DNA of 13,132 nt from Gammaproteobacteria bacterium UBA7803 (GTDB taxonomy: Bacteria; Pseudomonadota; Gammaproteobacteria; Pseudomonadales; Azotimanducaceae). Location: assembly GCA_002480525.1 (NCBI GenBank), contig DLCH01000062.1, forward strand, positions 1-13,132, read 5' to 3'. Every line of letters starts with the position of its first letter. Positions within the stretch are counted from its first letter, which is position 1. Below are positions 7,404 to 13,132 of the stretch, in pieces. A program made the translations under genes and the position numbers. The notes under the pieces are model-generated. The model worked only from the letters and a program-made list of their open reading frames with translations, made no database searches and was not told the DNA's origin.

Positions 7404-7519
7404 GTCTGCACTCCTTTGCGCAACACTGGTTCGATTCTCCCCGCCGTATCCCACGGAAGCAAACCCGGACGCCGCCTGCGGTATGCTGCGTGCCCACCCT
7501 TCGACTCACGAGCAGCCCC
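7404..7519. promoter_or_regulatory. Divergent promoter region between the HiPIP and cytidine deaminase genes
   Basis: These 116 bp separate the two starts. On the plus strand TATGCT (7482-7487) is a reasonable -10 element 32 bp before the GTG of the deaminase, but no strong -35 is seen. On the minus strand TTGCTT and GAGAAT are spaced by 17 bp ahead of the HiPIP ATG, a weak sigma-70 match. The HiPIP ribosome binding site AAGGAG is clear, while the deaminase start has none worth the name. Both promoter calls are tentative. Confidence 0.35.
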
Positions 7520-7942
7520 GTGCAGCACGACGACCCCCGCATCCAACTCGCCCTCGATCGCGCCGCCGAGGCGCGCGGGCTCGCCTACGCACCGTACTCC
7601 GGGTTCCACATGGGCGCCGCCGTCGTCACCGACCGGGGCACCGTGGTGCCCGGCGCCCTGGTGGAGAACGTGTCCCTGGGACTGGCGATGTGCGCCGAGC
7701 GGGTCGCCCTGTTCGCCGGCGTGGCCAGCGATGCCGGCCGGCCGGAGGTGCTGGCGCTGGTCGCCCGGCTGACCTCGGGCTCGCTGACCTGGCCCTGCGG
7801 CGCCTGCCTGCAGGTCGCCATGGAGCTCGGCGGCCCCGATCTGGTGATCGCCGCTTCCAACGGCAAACGCCTGCAGGTGGCCAGGCTCGGCGATCTGGCG
7901 CCGAACCTGCCCCACAAACCCGGGCAGGCGCGGCCGGGCTGA
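7520..7942 (+). CDS. cdd: Cytidine deaminase-like protein (tetrameric, zinc type) with altered substrate-site residues
   Basis: Cytidine deaminases hydrolyse cytidine or deoxycytidine to the uridine form in pyrimidine salvage, using zinc. This 140-residue protein matches the small homotetrameric type: YAPYSGFHMGAAVV (about 20-33), then CAER with the zinc cysteine and catalytic glutamate, and PCGAC with the other two zinc cysteines. Two expected residues differ. The ribose-contacting Asn of the usual N-[IV]-E-N motif (Asn42 in the B. subtilis enzyme) is Leu in ALVEN, and the Arg after PCGAC (Arg90 there) is Leu. Substrate may therefore differ from cytidine, and the symbol is given for family only. 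The GTG at 7520 gives the expected N-terminal length; its ribosome binding site is poor. The photolyase gene begins 5 bp after the stop. Confidence 0.85.
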   Translation: MQHDDPRIQLALDRAAEARGLAYAPYSGFHMGAAVVTDRGTVVPGALVENVSLGLAMCAERVALFAGVASDAGRPEVLALVARLTSGSLTWPCGACLQVAMELGGPDLVIAASNGKRLQVARLGDLAPNLPHKPGQARPG

Positions 7943-7947
7943 CGACG

Positions 7948-9438
7948 ATGGCCGGCACGACGGTCTGGGTGCTGGGCGATCAGCTCAACCGCGCCATCGG
8001 CGCCCTCGGCGAGACGCAGCCGGGGGACGCCCGGGTGCTGATGATCGAGAGCGCAGCCATGATCGAAGGCCGGCCGCGCCACCGGCAGCGGCTGCACCTG
8101 GTGATCACCGCCATGCGGCGCTTCGCCGCCGAGCTGGAGGACGCCGGCTTCGAGGTCGACTACCGGCGCGCCGACACCCTCACCACCGGGCTCGAAGACC
8201 ACCGCCGGCGCCATGCCCCGGACCGTGTGGTGGCCACGGAACCCAACGGCCGCGCGGTGGGCGCCCTGCTCGATCGGCTCGACGTGGAGACCGTGCGCTC
8301 CAACCAGTTCCTCTGCCACCGGGACGACTTCGCGGCCTGGGCGGGAGACGCAGACCAGCTCCGTCTCGAACACTTCTACCGCTGGCAGCGGAAGCGGCTC
8401 GGCTACCTGATGGACGGCGGCAAACCCGCCGGCGGCCGCTGGAATCACGACCACGACAACCGCGAGCCGCCCCCGGCGGACGGCGGCGGCTGGCCGACGC
8501 CCCAGACCTCGGCGCTGGACGATCTCGACCGCGAGGTAATCGCGGCGCTGCCGGAGGCGGCGCCGGGCGCCGAGCCGAGCGGACTGTGGGCGACCAGCCG
8601 CCGCGCGGCGCTGGCGCGCCTGAAGCACTTCGTCGATCGGGTGCTGCCCGGTTTCGGGCCCCACGAGGACGCCATGCTCGCCGGCAACTGGCACCTGGCG
8701 CACTCGCTGCTGAGCCCCTGCCTCAATCTCGGCCTGCTGCTGCCCGGCGAGGTCTGCGACGCCGTGGAAGCCGCCTACCGCGACGGCCGGGTGCCCATCA
8801 ACTCCGCCGAGGGCTTCATCCGCCAGGTGATCGGCTGGCGCGAGTTCGTCTGGGGCATCTACTGGCTGTGGCCCGGCCAGGCCGAGACCAACGCGCTGGA
8901 CCACCGGCGTCAGCTCCCGCCGAGCTGGCAGGGCACGGCCTCGACGGACATGCGCTGCCTGCAGACCACCCTGGACGACCTGGAAGCCCGCGGCTACGTC
9001 CATCACATCCAGCGGCTGATGATCCTGTCGAACTTCGCCAACCTGTACGGCATCCGCCCCCAGGCCGTGCGCTCCTGGATGCGGGACCGCTACGTCGACG
9101 GCGCCGACTGGGTGATGGGACCGAACGTGCTCGGCATGGCGCTGTGGAGCGACGGCGGCCGCATGGCCACCAAGCCCTACGTGTCCGGCGGCGCCTACGT
9201 CGACCGGATGAGCGACTACTGCCGGGGCTGTCCCTTCGACCCGAAACAGCGCAGCGGCGACCGGGCCTGTCCGTTCACGACCCTGTACTGGGACTTCCTC
9301 GACCGGCACCGGGAACGCCTGGCCGGCAACTTCCGGCTCGCCCGGCAATACCACACCCTGGACCGACTCCAGGACCTGGACGGCGTTCGCCACCGGGCCA
9401 GGGCCGTGATCCGCCGGATTCGCGAAGGCACGCTGTGA
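7948..9438 (+). CDS. FeS-BCP family photolyase, probable (6-4) photolyase (PhrB-like)
   Basis: This 496-residue protein belongs to the iron-sulfur bacterial cryptochrome/photolyase group, which repairs UV (6-4) photoproducts in DNA using FAD, with a lumazine antenna in studied members. The N-terminal alpha/beta domain starts at VWVLGDQLN and includes MIESAAMIEGRPRHRQRLHL. The FAD-binding helical domain covers most of the rest. Cysteines 337, 425, 428 and 441 have exactly the spacing I recall for the [4Fe-4S] ligands of Agrobacterium PhrB (350, 438, 441, 454). His352-His353 in YVHHIQRLM stand 15 and 16 residues after the first cysteine, as the PhrB active-site pair does. The ATG at 7948 lies 5 bp after the deaminase stop, and the stop codon overlaps the next start (GTGA). 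This points to one transcript with deaminase and methyltransferase. Confidence 0.95.
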   Translation: MAGTTVWVLGDQLNRAIGALGETQPGDARVLMIESAAMIEGRPRHRQRLHLVITAMRRFAAELEDAGFEVDYRRADTLTTGLEDHRRRHAPDRVVATEPNGRAVGALLDRLDVETVRSNQFLCHRDDFAAWAGDADQLRLEHFYRWQRKRLGYLMDGGKPAGGRWNHDHDNREPPPADGGGWPTPQTSALDDLDREVIAALPEAAPGAEPSGLWATSRRAALARLKHFVDRVLPGFGPHEDAMLAGNWHLAHSLLSPCLNLGLLLPGEVCDAVEAAYRDGRVPINSAEGFIRQVIGWREFVWGIYWLWPGQAETNALDHRRQLPPSWQGTASTDMRCLQTTLDDLEARGYVHHIQRLMILSNFANLYGIRPQAVRSWMRDRYVDGADWVMGPNVLGMALWSDGGRMATKPYVSGGAYVDRMSDYCRGCPFDPKQRSGDRACPFTTLYWDFLDRHRERLAGNFRLARQYHTLDRLQDLDGVRHRARAVIRRIREGTL

Positions 9439-10625
9439 GCGCCGATCCCTTCGATCCGGAGCTGCAGCGTTTCGTGCGGGACCACGCCCGGGCCGACCCC
9501 GCCAGGCTGGTGCTCGACGGCACACCGCCGGGCATCGACGCCCGGGTCGCGGCCGAGCAGATCCTGGCCCGGCGCAAGGCGGCGGCCAAGGTGCCCGGCT
9601 GGCTCGAACGGGACGGCGTGGTCATGCCGCCGCCGCTGTCTGTGGAGCAGGCCTCCTCCGCGACGACGGCCCGCTACAAAGCCGGCCTCGTCCATGGCGG
9701 GCACCTGGTCGATCTCACCGGCGGCATGGGCGTGGACACCCTGGCGCTGGCGGCGAACTTCGAGCGCGCCACCTACGTGGAGGCCGATGCTCACCTGTGC
9801 CGGGTGTTCGCCCACAACGCCGCCCGGCTGAGCGACCACCCACCGGAGGTCGTGAATGCCACCGCCGAGGCGTTCCTGGCCGGCTTCCCGGGCACCGCCA
9901 CGTTCTTCGTCGACCCGGCCCGGCGCGACGCCGACCGGCGCCGGGTGTTCCGCTTCGCCGACTGCGCCCCGGACGTGACCGCGCTGCTGCCCGCCCTCGC
10001 CGGCCGCGCCGATCGGGTGCTGGTGAAGGCCTCGCCGATGATCGACCTGCAGCAGGGCATCCGCGAGCTCGGACAGGTCGAGTCGGTCCACGTGGTAAGC
10101 GTCGCCGACGAAGGCCGGGAAGTGCTGTTCCTCGTCGCGCCGACCGCCGGAGAGGCGCCGGACATCCATTGTGTCGACCTGCTCGAGGACGGCACGGCCA
10201 CGACGTTCAGCTTCACGCTGGCGGAAGAGACCGCCGCCGAGTGCGACTTCTCCGGCCCGCGGACCTACGTCTACGATCCGGCCACGGTGGTCCGCAAGGC
10301 CGGCGCCTTCCGCACCGTCGCCGAGCGCTTCGGCCTGGCCAAGCTGGCGCCGAGCACCCATCTCTACACGTCGGACGCGCTCGTCCCCGGTTTTCCCGGG
10401 CGGGTGTTCGAGGTGATCGGCGACGCCGGCAAGCGCCCCGACCGCCAGGTGCCCGAAGGCCGGGCCCACGTGCTGGCCCGCAACCATCCGCTCGGCGCCG
10501 ACGCGCTGCGCCGCCGCTACCGCCTGAAGGACGGCGGTGACCACTGGCTGATCGGCTTCCGCGACGCGCGGGGACGCGCGCGCACGGTCATTGCCCGGCG
10601 AGTCCGACAGGCGCAGACGCCGTAG
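9435..10625 (+). CDS. Class I SAM-dependent methyltransferase with THUMP-like C-terminal domain
   Basis: The 396-residue product has an N-terminal helical region (about 1-70), a Rossmann methyltransferase core and a small C-terminal domain. Motif I is DLTGGMGVDT (from Asp93) for SAM binding, and motif IV is DPARRD (from Asp160), followed by VLVKASPMIDLQQGI. The C-terminal block (about 345-385, ARNHPLGADALRRRYRLKDG, then HWLIGF) resembles the THUMP-like domain of uncharacterised methyltransferases such as Porphyromonas PG_1098. An RNA substrate is likely from that domain, but the target is unknown to me. The GTG start overlaps the photolyase stop by 3 bases, implying translational coupling. 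It ends in TAG, the only such stop among these genes. I associate this family mainly with Bacteroidetes and Actinobacteria, so transfer is possible. Confidence 0.85.
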   Translation: MSADPFDPELQRFVRDHARADPARLVLDGTPPGIDARVAAEQILARRKAAAKVPGWLERDGVVMPPPLSVEQASSATTARYKAGLVHGGHLVDLTGGMGVDTLALAANFERATYVEADAHLCRVFAHNAARLSDHPPEVVNATAEAFLAGFPGTATFFVDPARRDADRRRVFRFADCAPDVTALLPALAGRADRVLVKASPMIDLQQGIRELGQVESVHVVSVADEGREVLFLVAPTAGEAPDIHCVDLLEDGTATTFSFTLAEETAAECDFSGPRTYVYDPATVVRKAGAFRTVAERFGLAKLAPSTHLYTSDALVPGFPGRVFEVIGDAGKRPDRQVPEGRAHVLARNHPLGADALRRRYRLKDGGDHWLIGFRDARGRARTVIARRVRQAQTP

Positions 10626-10661
10626 CCGGCTCCGACGGCTTCACGAAGGGGAGGAGACACC

Positions 10662-11780
10662 ATGAGCGACTTCAACGGCCTCGGCCTGCATCTCGGCAAC
10701 CTGTCCCGGCTGTCCGATGCCCGCACCCGATCCATCAGCCCGGAGAATTTCACCGGCGCCAGGGGACAGGGCGGCATGTCCACCGACGGGCCCGCCGCCC
10801 ACGCCGCCCGGGACCTGGGCCAGGGCTGGAAGGTCTCGCCCTACGTGGTGGTGGAACCCGGGGCCACCTTCACCCTCGCCGACATCGAGGGCTCCGGCGC
10901 CATTCAGCAGATCTGGATGACCCTGGCCGGCGGCCGCTGGCGCCATACCATCCTGCGCGCCTACTGGGACGACCAGGACCAGCCGTCCGTGGAATGTCCC
11001 GCCGGCGACTTCTTCGCCTGCGGCTGGGAACGCTTCGCCCAGGTGTCGTCCCTGGCCGTGTGCGTCAATCCCGGGCGCGCCTTCAACTGCTACTGGGAGA
11101 TGCCGTTCCGCCGGCGCGCCAGGCTGACCCTGACCAACCTCTCCGACGAGCGCCTGGTGGTCTACTACCAGATCAACTACGCCCTCACCGACGTGCCGGA
11201 GGACGCGGCCTACTTTCACGCCCAGTTCCGCCGGGTGAATCCCCTGCCGTACAAGTCCGTCTACACGATCCTGGAGGGCGTGCGCGGCGCCGGACACTAC
11301 GTCGGCACCTACCTGGCCTGGGGCGTCAACAACAACGGCTGGTGGGGCGAAGGGGAGATCAAGTTCTACCTCGACGGCGACGACGACTTTCCCACCATCT
11401 GCGGCACCGGCACCGAGGACTATTTCTGCGGCGCCTACAACTTCGACCCGGGGCTGATGGAGCGCAAGCTGCCCGACGGGCCGCCGTCCGGCTACCAGAC
11501 CTTCACCACGCCCTACGCCGGCATGCCCCAGGTGATCCGTCCCGACGGCGTCTACGCCGCCCAGCAGCGCTTCGGCCTGTACCGCTGGCACGTGATGGAT
11601 CCCATCCGCTTCAAGGAGGACCTGCGCGTCACCATCCAGGCGCTCGGCTGGCGCACCGACAAGGACCGCCGCTACCTGCCGCTGCAGGACGACATCGCGT
11701 CGGTGGCGTTCTGGTACCAGTCCCTGCCCACGGCGCCGTTCCCGGCGCTGCCGGACCGGGACTATCTGGAGGTGATCTGA
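10662..11780 (+). CDS. DUF2961 / glycoside hydrolase family 172 protein
   Basis: The 372-residue protein shows the continuous DUF2961 pattern. Characterised GH172 members act on alpha-D-fructofuranosyl or alpha-D-arabinofuranosyl linkages and have a double beta-jelly-roll fold. Visible signatures are GSGAIQQIWMTL near the N-terminus, ILRAYWDDQDQPSVECPAGD (substrate-side loop), NCYWEMPFR, WGEGEIKFYLDGD with Glu230 and Glu232, and GTGTEDYF with Glu252. The family's two catalytic glutamates fall in these last two blocks. There is no signal peptide, so it should be cytoplasmic, which leaves the source of substrate open. The ATG is preceded by a strong AAGGGGAGGAG (10646-10656). The 36-bp gap and own ribosome binding site suggest independent translation, although it could still share the upstream transcript. 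No transporters or other sugar genes lie nearby. Confidence 0.9.
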   Translation: MSDFNGLGLHLGNLSRLSDARTRSISPENFTGARGQGGMSTDGPAAHAARDLGQGWKVSPYVVVEPGATFTLADIEGSGAIQQIWMTLAGGRWRHTILRAYWDDQDQPSVECPAGDFFACGWERFAQVSSLAVCVNPGRAFNCYWEMPFRRRARLTLTNLSDERLVVYYQINYALTDVPEDAAYFHAQFRRVNPLPYKSVYTILEGVRGAGHYVGTYLAWGVNNNGWWGEGEIKFYLDGDDDFPTICGTGTEDYFCGAYNFDPGLMERKLPDGPPSGYQTFTTPYAGMPQVIRPDGVYAAQQRFGLYRWHVMDPIRFKEDLRVTIQALGWRTDKDRRYLPLQDDIASVAFWYQSLPTAPFPALPDRDYLEVI

Positions 11781-11795
11781 TCTGGACGTGATCCG
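11764..11795 (+). repeat. Two-copy 16-bp tandem repeat across the GH172 stop codon
   Basis: ATCTGGAGGTGATCTG (11764-11779) is followed directly by ATCTGGACGTGATCCG (11780-11795), identical at 14 of 16 positions. The GH172 TGA (11778-11780) lies at the junction. It looks like a small tandem duplication of the 3' end of the gene and falls in the gap before the convergent DUF2288 gene. Confidence 0.7.
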
Positions 11796-11796
11796 A

Positions 11797-11812
11797 TTCC
11801 GGGCGGCCGGAA
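11797..11812. terminator. Candidate bidirectional terminator hairpin between GH172 and DUF2288 genes
   Basis: TTCCGG (11797-11802) and CCGGAA (11807-11812) pair perfectly around GCGG, in the 39-bp gap between two convergent stops. Position and symmetry suit a shared terminator. No T-run follows on either strand beyond the arm itself. Confidence 0.4.
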
Positions 11813-11819
11813 CGCCGCG

Positions 11820-12113
11820 TCAGTCGTCGTTCGGGTGCTGCACCAGCACGTAGGGCTTGACCACCACCGCCCAGACCAGGACGTCGGCGTCGTGCCAGGC
11901 CCGGGCCTCGTCGTCGGACACCGGCCCGACCCGACCCGCCGTCAACCAACCTTTCACGCGGGATGCGTTATCTTCCGCGAAGGCTGCCGCGGTCTCGATC
12001 AGATCGAGCTCCGGGGAGACCCGGATCACCCGGCCGGCCGCGAAGTAACGGCCCAGCTCGCGCCAGGCGATGCGGGCCGTTTCGAGATTGAGTCTGGTCT
12101 GGAGATCGTCCAT
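11820..12113 (-). CDS. DUF2288 family protein
   Basis: This 97-residue protein has the full pattern I associate with DUF2288: LNLETARIAWRELGRYFAAG near the N-terminus, PELDLIETAAAFAED in the middle, VKGWLTAGRVGPVSD, and the C-terminal AWHDADVLVWAVVVKPYVLVQ. The family is short, cytoplasmic and of unknown function, and common in proteobacteria and cyanobacteria. The ATG at 12113 has AAGGTG upstream at 8-nt spacing; a longer frame to 12206 adds a low-complexity stretch and is unlikely. Its start codon overlaps that of the lipocalin gene on the other strand by 2 bp, so its ribosome binding site and promoter must lie inside the lipocalin coding sequence. Confidence 0.88.
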   Translation of the reverse strand: MDDLQTRLNLETARIAWRELGRYFAAGRVIRVSPELDLIETAAAFAEDNASRVKGWLTAGRVGPVSDDEARAWHDADVLVWAVVVKPYVLVQHPNDD

Positions 12114-12681
12114 GGGGATCCACCTTAACACGCGCCGTGCTGCACGCCGGGTCGGGGGCGCGCTGCTCGCCGCCGGGCTGCTGCTGCTCGGCGCGTGCAC
12201 CGGCATTCCTGCCGGGGTCGAGCCGGTATCGGAATTCGAGCTCGAGCGCTACCTCGGCCGCTGGTACGAGATCGCCCGGCTCGACCACCGCTTCGAGCGC
12301 GGCCTCACCGCGGTGACCGCGGAATACAGCCGCCGCGACGACGGCGGCGTGCGGGTGGTGAACCGCGGCTACGACGCCGACGCCGGAGAATGGCAGTCCG
12401 CCACGGGCAAGGCGTACTTCGTCGACGCGCCGGACACCGGCCGCCTCAAGGTGTCGTTCTTCGGCCCCTTCTACGGCGCCTACAACGTGATCGCGCTGGA
12501 CGAAGACTACCGCTGGGCCATGGTCGCCGGGCCGTCGCTGGACTATCTGTGGATTCTGGCCCGCACGCCGGCACTCGACGACGCCGTGGTGTCGCGCCTG
12601 GTGGACCAGGCCGCGCGGCTCGGTTTCGCCACCGGGGAACTCATCTTCGTCGACCACGACGCACCGGAGGACGGGCCGTGA
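12112..12681 (+). CDS. blc: Blc-type bacterial lipocalin lipoprotein
   Basis: The 189-residue product begins with a basic stretch (RRAARR) and a hydrophobic run ending in LLGAC, a clean lipobox with Cys29 as the lipidated residue. It should be an outer-membrane lipoprotein. The mature part is the lipocalin barrel: YLGRWYEIARLDHRFERGL with the family's GxW motif, NRGYDADAGEWQSATGKAYF, KVSFFGPFYGAYNVIAL and YLWILARTP, as in E. coli Blc. Such proteins bind lipids such as lysophospholipids. GGAG sits 7 nt before the ATG. The stop overlaps the start of the ABC ATPase (GTGA), so the two are probably translated together. An in-frame ATG at 12070 would spoil the signal peptide and is rejected. Confidence 0.92.
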   Translation: MGIHLNTRRAARRVGGALLAAGLLLLGACTGIPAGVEPVSEFELERYLGRWYEIARLDHRFERGLTAVTAEYSRRDDGGVRVVNRGYDADAGEWQSATGKAYFVDAPDTGRLKVSFFGPFYGAYNVIALDEDYRWAMVAGPSLDYLWILARTPALDDAVVSRLVDQAARLGFATGELIFVDHDAPEDGP

Positions 12682-13132
12682 TCGAGGTGGACGGTCTCAC
12701 CATGCGCTACGACCTGGACGGTGACGCCATCACCGTCCTCGACCGGGTCGAGCTGGCGGTGCCCGACGGCGAGAGCGTGGCCATCGTCGGCCCGTCGGGC
12801 TCCGGCAAGACCACCCTGCTGCTGCTGCTCGCCGGCCTCGAGCGGCCCGCCGCCGGCCGGGTCAGCATCGACGGCGTGAACCTGTTCGACCTGGACGCCG
12901 ACGGCCTCGCCGACCTGCGCCGGGACCGGCTCGGCATCGTGTTCCAGTCCTTTCACCTGATTCCGAGCCTGACAGCGCTCGGCAACGTTGCGCTGCCGCT
13001 GGAGATGGCCGGCAGCCCGGACGCCCGGGCGCGGGCGGCGGACATGCTCGCCCGGGTCGGGCTCGGGCACCGGGAGCGGCACTACCCGACCCAGCTCTCC
13101 GGCGGCGAGCAGCAGCGGGTGGCGATCGCCCG
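12678..13132 (+). CDS. ABC transporter ATP-binding protein, YbbA/LolD type (3' end outside window)
   Basis: The first 151 codons are present and open to the right edge. Visible are Walker A GPSGSGKTT (38-46), the Q-loop in VFQSFHLIPSLTALGNV (Gln90), and the ABC signature LSGGEQQR (140-147). Walker B and the H-loop would follow outside. The Q-loop region resembles YbbA more than the canonical LolD of lipoprotein release, and this MacB/LolCDE/YbbA group pairs with FtsX-like permeases. A permease gene is expected next. The GTG start overlaps the lipocalin stop. Pairing with an outer-membrane lipocalin suggests envelope lipid or lipoprotein work, which is inference. Confidence 0.92.
   Translation, partial: MIEVDGLTMRYDLDGDAITVLDRVELAVPDGESVAIVGPSGSGKTTLLLLLAGLERPAAGRVSIDGVNLFDLDADGLADLRRDRLGIVFQSFHLIPSLTALGNVALPLEMAGSPDARARAADMLARVGLGHRERHYPTQLSGGEQQRVAIA

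Noticed and set aside
7585..9525. A 646-codon minus-strand frame opposite the deaminase and photolyase
   Set aside because: It is antisense to two genes with exact motif matches, is low in recognisable features and has no ribosome binding site of note.

Overview
This is a very GC-rich, densely packed stretch of a proteobacterial chromosome, most likely a gammaproteobacterium. The clues are a Tat-exported high-potential iron-sulfur protein, a DUF2288 protein, a Blc-type lipocalin lipoprotein, a YbbA/LolD-type ABC ATPase and an FeS-BCP photolyase. The genus cannot be fixed from the sequence. Twelve genes can be supported: ten intact, one broken by an internal stop, and one cut by the right edge. 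I see no rRNA, tRNA or CRISPR array.

Layout. (1) Bases 1-24 look like the outer end of an IS5-type insertion sequence lying mostly left of the window, with a CTAG target tetranucleotide. (2) A CaiB/BaiF CoA-transferase gene (minus) and a GST-like gene (plus) diverge from a 97-bp region holding two small inverted repeats. (3) A DUF5916 gene (exported protein with a CBM9-like N-terminal domain and a beta-barrel-like C-terminal part) carries an in-frame TAA exactly where the family is expected to have tyrosine. This stop sits in the loop of a 17-bp inverted repeat whose arms recur just after the gene's real stop. (4) cysD (sulfate adenylyltransferase subunit 2) stands alone, without cysN. (5) Facing it is a minus-strand pair: a Tat-exported HiPIP with a lipobox, and an exported M24 metallopeptidase whose start overlaps the HiPIP 3' end. 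(6) A plus-strand run diverges from the HiPIP gene: a cytidine-deaminase-like enzyme with altered substrate-site residues, an FeS-BCP (6-4) photolyase, a SAM methyltransferase with a THUMP-like C-terminus, and a GH172/DUF2961 protein. (7) DUF2288 (minus) and Blc lipocalin (plus) are head to head with overlapping start codons, and the lipocalin is coupled to an ABC ATPase that runs off the right edge.

How they fit together. The tight spacing of cdd, photolyase and methyltransferase (5-bp gap, then a GTGA overlap) indicates one transcript dealing with nucleosides and nucleic acids (pyrimidine salvage, UV repair, probable RNA or DNA methylation). GH172 has its own strong ribosome binding site and may be only loosely attached. 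The lipocalin plus YbbA-like ATPase suggests cell-envelope lipid or lipoprotein handling. No complete new defence or biosynthetic system is evident. The points most worth a second look are the interrupted DUF5916 gene with its matching palindromes, the substituted cytidine deaminase, the lipobox on the HiPIP, the orphan cysD and the overlapping divergent starts.
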